Positions 7,364 through 13,976 of a stretch of 21,384 nucleotides of DNA are shown here, piece by piece. A model generated the notes under the pieces. It was not told where the DNA came from, did not search any database, and worked only from the letters and a program-made list of their open reading frames with translations. The stretch lies in NCBI GenBank assembly GCA_031279575.1, contig JAITIG010000087.1, forward strand, positions 1 through 21,384, given 5' to 3'. Position numbers and translations under genes: made by a program. The DNA is from Bifidobacteriaceae bacterium. Lineage in GTDB: Bacteria > Actinomycetota > Actinomycetes > Actinomycetales > WQXJ01. How positions within the stretch are numbered: position 1 is the first letter of the stretch; each line of letters begins with the position of its first letter.

Positions 7364-8881
7364 ATGAAACCAGTTCTTGCGGTCAGCGCCGCGTTGACAC
7401 TGCTGGCCGGGCTGACGGTGACCGGTTGCACAACCGACGCCGAAAAGCCCGAACCCAGCCCCACGGCATCGGACAAACCTGCCCAATCCAGCAGCCAACC
7501 GGCTGCGGGCTGGGAGCGCTGCACCGCCGCCACCGGCGCCGAATGCGCCACCCTGGAAGTGCCGCTGGACTGGGACAACCCTGAGGGCGAGACGATCGAA
7601 CTGGCCCTCGCCCGAATCCCGGCCACCAACCAAGCCGAACGGATCGGGTCGTTGCTGCTGAACCCGGGCGGGCCGGGCGGCAGCGGCGTGGACCGACTCG
7701 GCCAACTCGCCTCGACAATGGGGGCCGAGGTCGCCGCCCGCTACGACGTGGTCGGATTCGACCCGCGCGGGGTGGGCAAATCCACGGCCGTCACCTGCTA
7801 CACCGAGACCACCCAACTAGACGAATTCTTCGCCGCCAGCTGGCCGCGCACGCCGGAGGGCTACGAGCAGTCGCTGGCCGTGGTGGAGCCCTTCGCCCAG
7901 GCCTGCGCGGAGAACTCCGGGCCGGTGCTGGCGCACGTCGACACCGTCTCCTCGGCCAAGGACATGGACGCGATCCGCGAATTCGTCGGCGACGCGCAGC
8001 TCAACTTCCTCGGCTACTCCTACGGCACGCTCCTGGGCGCGACCTACGCCGACCTGTTCCCGGAGAAAGTCGGGCGGATGGTTTTGGACGGCGCGCTCGA
8101 CCCCTCGGTCAAGGCCGACCTCCATGAGGTCGAACAGGCGGCCGGATTCGAAGCGGCCCTCGAAGCCTATTTGCGGGACTGCCTCAGCGGGTCGCTGTGC
8201 CCCTTCTCCGGCACCGTTGAGCAGGCCAAAGCCGAGATTCACCAGTTCCTGCTCGATGTCGAGGCCAACCCGCTGCCGACCGGCGACGCGGACGGGCGCG
8301 AGCTGACAGTGCCCCTGGCCATAGCCGGAATCATCGTAGCCATGTATGAGGACGACTACTGGCCGCTCGAGACCCTGGCGCTGCTTCCCGCCCTTGAGAG
8401 CGGCGACGGCGAAAGCCTGCTGATGCTGTCCGACGCCTACTTCGAACGCGAACAGGGCCGGTACCTGTCCAACCAGATGGAGGCCTTCATCGCCATCAAC
8501 TGCCTCGATGACCGCAGCCCAGCCGATCTGGAATCAGCCCAGGCTCACGCCGAAGCGCTCAAGCAAGCCTCGCCGACCCTCGGCGAATTCTGGGCCTACG
8601 GCGAAAAACAATGCGCGGTCTGGCCATACCCGCAGGTCGGCTCGCCGCATGTGATCACAGCGCCAGGCGCCGGACCGATCCTCGTGATCGGCACCACCGG
8701 CGACCCGGCCACGCCCTACCACGGGGCCGTGGCCCTGGCCGACCAATTGGAGTCCGGGGTTTTGCTGACCTTTGAGGGCGAGGGGCACACCGCCTACGGG
8801 CGCTCGAACGACTGCATCGGCGGCGCGGTCGACACCTATTTGCTCGAAGGCGTCCCGCCGGCCGACGGCTTGACCTGTTAG
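7364..8881 (+). CDS. Secreted lipoprotein alpha/beta hydrolase, tripeptidyl aminopeptidase (S33) family
   Basis: A 505-residue protein starting at ATG 7364, 11 nt after AAAGGAG (7346-7352) and 16 nt after holB. A lipoprotein signal peptide runs to the lipobox VTGC with Cys22, followed by a Ser/Pro/Glu linker, so it is expected on the outer face of the membrane. The alpha/beta-hydrolase domain has the oxyanion segment NPGGPGGSG and the nucleophile elbow GYSYG (Ser219). Asp447 (GDPATP) and His475 (EGHTAY) complete the triad and lie in the TAP-like C-terminal domain, which ends in paired cysteines (NDCIGG and GLTC). This architecture matches the Streptomyces Slp/Tap peptidases that remove short peptides from N-termini. 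The exact substrate is unknown. Same strand and close spacing suggest co-transcription with tmk-holB. Confidence 0.9.
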   Translation: MKPVLAVSAALTLLAGLTVTGCTTDAEKPEPSPTASDKPAQSSSQPAAGWERCTAATGAECATLEVPLDWDNPEGETIELALARIPATNQAERIGSLLLNPGGPGGSGVDRLGQLASTMGAEVAARYDVVGFDPRGVGKSTAVTCYTETTQLDEFFAASWPRTPEGYEQSLAVVEPFAQACAENSGPVLAHVDTVSSAKDMDAIREFVGDAQLNFLGYSYGTLLGATYADLFPEKVGRMVLDGALDPSVKADLHEVEQAAGFEAALEAYLRDCLSGSLCPFSGTVEQAKAEIHQFLLDVEANPLPTGDADGRELTVPLAIAGIIVAMYEDDYWPLETLALLPALESGDGESLLMLSDAYFEREQGRYLSNQMEAFIAINCLDDRSPADLESAQAHAEALKQASPTLGEFWAYGEKQCAVWPYPQVGSPHVITAPGAGPILVIGTTGDPATPYHGAVALADQLESGVLLTFEGEGHTAYGRSNDCIGGAVDTYLLEGVPPADGLTC

Positions 8882-8942
8882 GGCGCGCCCGGCGCGAGCA
8901 ACTGGCGGCGAGTTTGGGAGTTCCGGCGCAGCCCCTGTGCAA

Positions 8943-8948
8943 TATCCT
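8943..8948 (+). promoter_or_regulatory. Possible -10 element for the SipW-like gene
   Basis: TATCCT in a locally A/T-richer patch, 57 nt before the GTG at 9005. The -35 position (about 8920-8925) is poor. A 6-bp stem, CGCCGC/GCGGCG with loop CTCA (8969-8984), follows in the presumed leader. Confidence 0.25.
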
Positions 8949-9004
8949 TTACCTGTTCTGTTCGCCCACGCCGCCTCAGCGGCGCCTAGACCAGGGGACC
9001 GCCG

Positions 9005-10924
9005 GTGAACTCCGAGGCCAGCCGCAAGAGCGCCTGGGGCGGCTTTTTCGCCGCCTTGGCCGCCGTGCTGCTCGTCGCCGTGCTCGCACTGGCTGTGGCG
9101 GTGGGCGGCGTGCCGCTGATCGTCAACGGACAGGTCCTGAATGTCAACGGCGACACGATGTGGCCCGCGTTCAGCCGGGGCGATGTGATCATCATCAGGC
9201 CCGTGGACGACCCGGCGCAGATTCAGGCGGGCAAGATCATCAGCTACCGGACGGGCGCCGACGCGACGGTGGTCACGCGCCGAGTTGTGGACGAGCGCCT
9301 TGATGGCTCGCAGCGCCGCCTGGTCACCAGGGGTGACAACGATCCGCCCAGCGTCACTGACGAAGTGGCCGAGAATCAGATTGTCGGGGTGTACATGTAT
9401 CGGATACCGAAGCTCGGATACGCGGTGACTTGGGCCGGGCAACACGGCCTGGTGGTGATCGTGATCGGGTCGGCCGCGGTGGTGGCCGTCGCGGCCGTCC
9501 TGCTCCTGATCGCCCGCCGCCGGGCGGGCGCCGCCCGCCCCGAGCCAGGTCCCGGCCGGGCCGGGGCGGACGCCCCTGACCGGCCTGGCGGTGACTCCGG
9601 CCGCGTCGCTGGCGCCCGCGACACGGCGCCCGAGCGCTGGTCAGACGGCCGGGACGGCGGTCCGAGCCCCGCCGCGCGCTGGCCCGAGGCCCGCGACGGC
9701 GAGTCCCCAGGCGCCGGCGTGGGTTGGCCCGACTTCCGGGACGCCGCCGGTCCGAGCCCCGCCAGTCCTCAGTTGTCCGATGCCGCCGCCCCGGCCAGCC
9801 ACCGGTCCTCGCCTTGGGCAGGCCGCCGGGAGGGCGAGTCCCCGAGCGCCGGCGTGGGTTGGCCCGACTTCCGGGACGCCGGTCCGAGCCCCGCCAGTCC
9901 TCAGTTGCCCGATGCCGCCGCCCCGGCCAGCCACCGGTCCTCACCTTCGGTTGGCGAGCAGAGGCAACTCGCCCCAGACCAACCCCCAGCCTCCGGCGGC
10001 CCCGTCACCGGCGGTCTCCCCGCTCTTGGCGGCGCTGGAAGCGTGACCGGCCCAGACGGCATCGGCGGCATTCCTGGTGCTGGAAGCGTGACGGGCGGTG
10101 GCGGCATCGGGCCGAATGCCGAGTCGGGGCCCGTGCGGCGCCCGTCCGGCTTCAAACGCGCCAGTTTGGCGGGCGACGGGGAACCCCGGCCGAGGCCCGT
10201 GCCGTGGCGACCCGGGCCGGCGCCGACGGCGGAGCGCGCCCCCGGGCGCGGCCGCGCCGACGTGCCGAGCTGGGACGACGTGGCCACGTCCGGGCCGCGC
10301 GCGCCCGCGCGCTCCATCGAACGGATGGTGACGACCCGGCCGGACACGCTGGCCAAGCCGGCGGCGTTCGTGCCCACCGGCCCGGCCATGGAGGGGCAGC
10401 CCACGGGGGAACTGCCGACGCGGCGGCCTCGGCGGATCGGGCCGGTCCCGTCCGTCGCGGACCGCATCCCGCGCGCGCAGATTCCGGCCCAGCCGGCGAC
10501 CGGGGCGCACCCCGTGGTGGACGCGGGGGCGCCGCGCCGCAGCCATCCGATCGCCGCGCGCATCCCCCGGGCACAGACGCCGCCCATGCCAACCCGGGAA
10601 CTGCCAGCCGTGCACATCGAGCGGGCGATGCCGTTCACCTCGGCGCCCCCGCCGCGGACGAGCGCCAACCGCGTGCCGGCGGGGCCGCCCAGCGCCGCCT
10701 TCGCGCCGGTGCCTCGGGCGCGGGCGCAAGCCCCACTCAGCCCGGAATCGACCTTCGACTTGCTCAAGCAGCAGGCGGCGCAGGTGATGCAGGAGAGCGG
10801 CGAATTGCGTCTGGCCCGCAGCCGCCCCCGGGTCATCTCGCGTGCGGGCGCGCCGGCCACGCCGCCCGGCCCAGACCGCCCCTGGCTGGACGCCCTCGAC
10901 TCCCGCCGGTTCGATCCGCGCTAG
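9005..10924 (+). CDS. SipW-like signal peptidase I homologue with altered active site and long disordered tail
   Basis: The GTG start follows AGGGGA (8993-8998) by 6 nt; 639 residues. TM1 is at about residues 12-37 and TM2 at about 150-175, ending in ARRR. Between them is a domain with the layout of ER/archaeal-type (SipW) signal peptidases: NGDTMWPAFSRGDVII, VVTRRVV and TRGDNDP. In active relatives these read SGSMxPT..GD, VTHRV and TKGDxN. Here Thr51 occupies the catalytic Ser position and Arg92 the His position, while Asp111 remains. It is therefore probably not a normal protease. After TM2, about 460 residues of Pro/Ala/Gly/Arg-rich sequence follow, expected in the cytoplasm. They include a duplicated block of about 38 residues, two IPRAQ(I/T)P motifs, and a likely helix near the C-terminus (STFDLLKQQAAQVMQESGEL). 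SipW relatives are usually about 180-250 residues. The role is unknown. Confidence 0.72.
   Translation: MNSEASRKSAWGGFFAALAAVLLVAVLALAVAVGGVPLIVNGQVLNVNGDTMWPAFSRGDVIIIRPVDDPAQIQAGKIISYRTGADATVVTRRVVDERLDGSQRRLVTRGDNDPPSVTDEVAENQIVGVYMYRIPKLGYAVTWAGQHGLVVIVIGSAAVVAVAAVLLLIARRRAGAARPEPGPGRAGADAPDRPGGDSGRVAGARDTAPERWSDGRDGGPSPAARWPEARDGESPGAGVGWPDFRDAAGPSPASPQLSDAAAPASHRSSPWAGRREGESPSAGVGWPDFRDAGPSPASPQLPDAAAPASHRSSPSVGEQRQLAPDQPPASGGPVTGGLPALGGAGSVTGPDGIGGIPGAGSVTGGGGIGPNAESGPVRRPSGFKRASLAGDGEPRPRPVPWRPGPAPTAERAPGRGRADVPSWDDVATSGPRAPARSIERMVTTRPDTLAKPAAFVPTGPAMEGQPTGELPTRRPRRIGPVPSVADRIPRAQIPAQPATGAHPVVDAGAPRRSHPIAARIPRAQTPPMPTRELPAVHIERAMPFTSAPPPRTSANRVPAGPPSAAFAPVPRARAQAPLSPESTFDLLKQQAAQVMQESGELRLARSRPRVISRAGAPATPPGPDRPWLDALDSRRFDPR
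9701..9946 (+). repeat. About 112-bp direct repeat in the signal-peptidase tail
   Basis: Copy A (9701-9814) and copy B (9836-9946) are nearly identical; copy B lacks one GCC triplet. Each encodes ESP(G/S)AGVGWPDFRDA.GPSPASPQL(S/P)DAAAPASHRSSP. The separating 21 bp and the 3-bp indel keep the reading frame. Confidence 0.88.
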
Positions 10925-11087
10925 CCGGCGCTGCGGCCGGCAGCCCGCTCACCTGGGTAAACGCCCACCGGCCGGCGCCGGGGGCGGTGTTGGGAAGCCA
11001 TAACCCCGCACACATTGGCGCCGGCCCAAACTTGCGCGGGGTTACGACCCCCAGGCCGCCAGCGGCGGGAATCTGGTTCCCTGGGGA

Positions 11088-11238
11088 TTGTCCACAGGGT
11101 GTGAATTCGCTGGGCGGCGTGACCGCGGTGAAGGCGCAGGCGGCCGCGTCGACCCGCCGGGGGGTCCGGCGGGCGGGACCGCGCCTTCCACAGCCGACCG
11201 GGCTCGATCCACAGCCAAGTCCCCAGGTTATCCCCACA
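11088..11238 (+). promoter_or_regulatory. Cluster of DnaA-box-like motifs
   Basis: TTGTCCACA at 11088-11096 equals the box preferred in GC-rich actinobacteria (consensus TTRTCCACA). CCTTCCACA (11184-11192) and CGATCCACA (11205-11213) are two-mismatch variants whose CCACA cores are 21 bp apart, two helical turns. TTATCCCCACA (11228-11238) is a box with two extra bases. All point the same way. Only the first is a full match, so DnaA binding is an inference. Confidence 0.45.
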
Positions 11239-11265
11239 GAAAAGGCGCTGACCTGCGGCAACACC

Positions 11266-11294
11266 TTGCTTGGCGGCTCCCTGCGGCCTAGACT
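11266..11294 (+). promoter_or_regulatory. Candidate sigma-70-type promoter of dnaB
   Basis: TTGCTT (11266-11271), 17-bp spacer, TAGACT (11289-11294). The -10 keeps the TAxxxT pattern. Transcription would start near 11301 and give a leader of about 150 nt containing the 16-bp palindrome. The DnaA-box-like cluster ends 27 bp upstream of the -35. Confidence 0.45.
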
Positions 11295-11345
11295 GATCGG
11301 GCCGACAGGCCGTGTCGCACAGACTGTCAGACCCCAGCGGTAATG

Positions 11346-11361
11346 TCGCTGACGTCAGCGA
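11346..11361. promoter_or_regulatory. Perfect 16-bp palindrome (possible operator) before dnaB
   Basis: TCGCTGACGTCAGCGA is identical to its reverse complement, with the core TGACGTCA. It lies about 50 bp downstream of the predicted promoter and 93 bp before the dnaB start. Such symmetry without a loop favours a dimeric protein-binding site over an RNA hairpin. The binding protein is unknown. Confidence 0.5.
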
Positions 11362-11454
11362 ATGACAGGTTCGAGCAGTTGGAATCGGTCGCCACAAGTG
11401 AACAACTGAACAACTGAACGTGCGAGACGGCATCCCGGAAAGGCGGAGACCACT

Positions 11455-12819
11455 TTGTCTGTGACTGAGTTCGACACCAGCGCGGTAGAAGCGCCCCAAT
11501 TCGACCGCGTGCCGCCTCAGGACATCCTGGCCGAGCAATCGGCTCTGGGGGCTATGCTCCTGTCCAAAGACGCCATCGCCGACGTGGTCGCGCTGCTCAA
11601 GGGCGAAGACTTCTACCGCCCCCAGCACGAGATGGTCTTCGCGGCCATCACCGACATCTACTCCCGGGGCGAGCCGGTCGATGCCGTCACCGTCACCGCC
11701 GAACTGACGCGGCGCGGCGAGCTGGGGCGGATCGGCGGGGCGCAATACCTCGCCAGTTTGATGGCGGCGGTGCCGACCGCCGCCAACGCCGGCTACTACG
11801 GGCAGATTGTGCGGGACCGGGCCGTCTTGCGCCGCCTCGTGGACGCCGGCACCAGGATCACCCAGCTCGGTTACACCAACGACGGCCAAAGCGTGGACGA
11901 CTTGGTCAACTCGGCTCAGTCAGAGGTTTACGCAGTCACCGAGCGCGGGGCCGCCGAGGATTACCACCGCATCGGCGACATAATCGATCCGGTGGTCGAA
12001 GACATCGAGCGCATGTCGGCCACACCCGGCCATGTCACCGGCATCCCGACCGGGTTCCATGACCTCGATTCGTTGACCGGCGGGCTGCACGGCGGGCAGA
12101 TGGTGATCGTGGCGGCCCGGCCCGGCAAGGGCAAGTCCACGCTCGGGTTGGACTTCGCCCGCTCGGCGGCGATCCGGCACGGACTCGGCACGGTCTTGTT
12201 CTCGCTCGAGATGTCGCGTGAGGAAATCACCCAACGCCTGCTCAGCGCCGAATCCGGGGTCATGCTGAAGCACCTGCGCTCCGGCTCCGTGCAGATCGAA
12301 TGGTGGCAGCGCATCTCGTCCCGGATCGGCCCGATCAAACAAGCCCCGCTGTTCATTGACGATTCGCCGAACATGTCGCTGATGGAGATACGCGCCAAGT
12401 GCCGCCGGCTGAAGCAGCGCAACGACCTCAAACTGGTCATCATCGACTATCTCCAGCTGATGAGTTCGGGCAAACGGGTCGAGTCGCGCCAGCAGGAGGT
12501 CTCGGAGTTCTCCCGCGCGCTGAAGCTCTTGGCCAAGGAGCTCGACGTGCCGGTGGTGGCGATCTCGCAGCTCAACCGCGCCGCCGAGCAGCGCGAGAAC
12601 AAGCGCCCGGAGCTGTCTGACCTGCGCGAGTCCGGCTCCTTGGAGCAGGACGCGGACGTGGTGATCCTGATCTCCCGCCTCGACTCGAAAGAGGACGAGC
12701 GCGCCAAAGGCGAAGCCACCCTCATTTTGGCGAAGCACCGCAACGGCCCCACGGCCGACATCAACGTGGCCTTCCAGGGGCACCTGTCGCGGTTCGCCAA
12801 CATGGCCGAAGACTTCTAG
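11455..12819 (+). CDS. dnaB: Replicative DNA helicase DnaB
   Basis: A 454-residue hexameric helicase that unwinds DNA at the fork ahead of polymerase III and recruits primase. The TTG start at 11455 lies 6 nt after GGAG (11445-11448); a GTG at 11461 is the alternative. The N-terminal domain (about residues 20-120) begins PPQDILAEQSALGAMLLSKD. The RecA-like motor has Walker A ARPGKGKST with Lys227 and Walker B LVIIDYLQLMSS with Asp331. The later motif AISQLNRAAEQRENKRPELS and the SLEQDADVV segment are typical DnaB. No intein is present, although many actinobacterial dnaB genes contain one. The short tail ends at FANMAEDF. The gene has its own promoter region. Confidence 0.97.
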   Translation: MSVTEFDTSAVEAPQFDRVPPQDILAEQSALGAMLLSKDAIADVVALLKGEDFYRPQHEMVFAAITDIYSRGEPVDAVTVTAELTRRGELGRIGGAQYLASLMAAVPTAANAGYYGQIVRDRAVLRRLVDAGTRITQLGYTNDGQSVDDLVNSAQSEVYAVTERGAAEDYHRIGDIIDPVVEDIERMSATPGHVTGIPTGFHDLDSLTGGLHGGQMVIVAARPGKGKSTLGLDFARSAAIRHGLGTVLFSLEMSREEITQRLLSAESGVMLKHLRSGSVQIEWWQRISSRIGPIKQAPLFIDDSPNMSLMEIRAKCRRLKQRNDLKLVIIDYLQLMSSGKRVESRQQEVSEFSRALKLLAKELDVPVVAISQLNRAAEQRENKRPELSDLRESGSLEQDADVVILISRLDSKEDERAKGEATLILAKHRNGPTADINVAFQGHLSRFANMAEDF

Positions 12820-12837
12820 AACGCCCCGCCGGAACCG

Positions 12838-12880
12838 GCCCCAAAGTCAAGCCCCCAAAGTCAAGCCCCCCAAAGTCAAC
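12838..12880. repeat. Three 14-15 bp tandem repeats between dnaB and the esterase
   Basis: Units of C-run plus aaagtcaa have cores at 12843-12850, 12857-12864 and 12872-12879 (period 14 then 15). The third contains the esterase stop codon. Just before them GCCGGAACCGGC (12828-12839) is a short palindrome. No convincing intrinsic terminator separates these convergent genes. Confidence 0.8.
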
Positions 12881-13694
12881 CGCTCAAGTAGTGATCGAAG
12901 AACCGCAATGTCTCGACAAAGATGTCATCGATGTAGGCCCCGGCGTGGCGGCTGCCCTCGAGCAGCACGGTCCGGACTGGCACGCCGGCGCCCGCCAGGG
13001 CCGAGGCGGCGATCAGCATTTCCTCGGGCGGCACCAACTCGGCCATGGAGTTGGCGAAGAGCATCGGCCCGGTCGCCGCCGTCACGCGGTTGATCGGGGT
13101 GGCCACGCCGATGCCGTCAAGGCCCGGCCCCAGCAGGTTGAACAGCAGCCACTTGTAGTAGCCCGGGTCGGCGCCGCCTTGGTCGATCTCGGCGCTGGGC
13201 CGCGAGTCGTCGATCACCACCCTGTGCGGCACCGCGTCGCCGTGGCGCGCCATGAACCCGGCCAAGTCGAGCAGCCCTGACCAAGAGGCGCCCGGGACTC
13301 CCAAGGAGATGGCCAGCTCAAAGGCCAGATTGCCGCCCGAGGACCCGCCGATGGCGCCGATCCGCGCCCGGTCGAAGGCGACGGCATCGGCCGCCTTCAG
13401 CCAATTGACGGCCGCCAACAGGTCGTCGACCTGCGCCGGATAAAGCGCGACGCCCGCCTGGCCGTCCGCGAAACGGTAGTTGGGTGCGGCGACCAGGTAG
13501 CCGGCATCGGACAAGCGCGTCGCCAACGCCGCCTCCTTCGACTTGTCGCCCTGGACCCAACCGCCACCGTGGACGTCGACCAGCAGGGCGCCGTTCGGCC
13601 GCGCCGGCCGGTAGAGGTCGAGGCGGTGGCGCGGGTCGGGCCCGTAGGCCAGGTCGCGCTGGACTTCGGGTGCCGCGGCGGCGTCGAGAGTCAT
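12876..13694 (-). CDS. Alpha/beta-hydrolase fold carboxylesterase (hormone-sensitive-lipase/BD-FAE-like)
   Basis: A 272-residue protein, ATG at 13694 preceded by GAGGG a few bases upstream. The oxyanion-hole motif HGGGW is at residues 42-46, the nucleophile elbow GGSSGG gives Ser119, and His250 in GSRHAGAY completes the triad. No signal peptide or membrane segment is visible, so it should be cytoplasmic and hydrolyse small esters. The layout fits the carboxylesterase/arylformamidase-like group of the fold. The substrate cannot be deduced. It is convergent with dnaB and divergent from murT. Its start codon, ribosome binding site and first codons are duplicated 84 bp upstream, creating a small upstream frame. 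Confidence 0.85.
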   Translation of the reverse strand: MTLDAAAAPEVQRDLAYGPDPRHRLDLYRPARPNGALLVDVHGGGWVQGDKSKEAALATRLSDAGYLVAAPNYRFADGQAGVALYPAQVDDLLAAVNWLKAADAVAFDRARIGAIGGSSGGNLAFELAISLGVPGASWSGLLDLAGFMARHGDAVPHRVVIDDSRPSAEIDQGGADPGYYKWLLFNLLGPGLDGIGVATPINRVTAATGPMLFANSMAELVPPEEMLIAASALAGAGVPVRTVLLEGSRHAGAYIDDIFVETLRFFDHYLSG

Positions 13695-13850
13695 GCCTCA
13701 ACCCTCGCACGATGCCGCGCGCCAAGTCCCAGCGCCGTGCCGCCGTCTCGCGGGCGCGGCGGGGGCGTCGAGAGCCATGCCTCAACCCTCGCACGATGCC
13801 GCGCGCCAAGTCCCAGCGCCGCGCCGCCGTCTCGCGGGTGCCGCGGCGGG
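13683..13850. repeat. 84-bp tandem duplication covering the esterase start
   Basis: Copy 1 (13683-13766) and copy 2 (13767-13850) differ at only a few bases. Each carries the esterase-type start (gtcgagag(t/c)catgcctcaa read on the plus strand). A fragment of a third unit (gtgccgcggcgg) follows copy 2. Confidence 0.9.
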
Positions 13851-13976
13851 GGGCGGCGGGAGAATTGGTCGCCCACGCCGAATGGCGGCGGCGGGGGCGG
13901 GGACGGCGGCACGCGGGGGCGGCGGCACGCGGGGGCGGTGGGAAAACTGTCAGGCGTTAATGGCAGGCTAGAGGAC
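13695..13976. other. Divergent intergenic region esterase/murT
   Basis: It holds the 84-bp tandem duplication next to the esterase start, then a GC-rich stretch with the short tandem gcggcacgcgggggcg at about 13907-13937. A murT start could lie at GTG 13938 or 13977. No clear promoter hexamers were recognised. Confidence 0.45.
13698..13778 (-). CDS. Short upstream ORF created by the duplication (26 codons)
   Basis: The duplicated ATG at 13778 opens a frame beginning MALDAPAAPARRR that ends at a TGA (13698-13700) just 3 nt before the esterase ATG, in the same phase. It has the same GAGGG ribosome binding site as the esterase because that was copied too. If translated it could act as a leader that couples ribosomes to the esterase gene, or it may be inert. 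There is no evidence that the peptide itself matters. Confidence 0.3.
   Translation of the reverse strand: MALDAPAAPARRRHGAGTWRAASCEG

Larger units (their letters stand above)
10925..11454. promoter_or_regulatory. Long regulatory region upstream of dnaB
   Basis: This 530-bp stretch has no supportable gene. It contains, in order: a TTGTCCACA DnaA-box-like site (11088-11096), three further TCCACA/CCCACA motifs (11184-11238), a -35/-10 pair (11266-11294), a perfect 16-bp palindrome (11346-11361) and a 9-bp tandem repeat gaacaactg (11400-11421). The dnaB ribosome binding site is AGGCGGAG at 11441-11448. Confidence 0.65.

Noticed and set aside
11088..11238. Chromosomal origin (oriC)
   Set aside because: Only one full DnaA box, no AT-rich unwinding region, and dnaA/dnaN are not in the window; a regulatory cluster is the more modest reading.
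11455..12819. Intein within dnaB
   Set aside because: Walker A, Walker B and the later helicase motifs follow at normal spacing in 454 residues, leaving no room for an intein.
12828..12839. Intrinsic terminator GCCGGAACCGGC after dnaB
   Set aside because: The loop would be only two bases and no T-tract follows; it is too weak to call.
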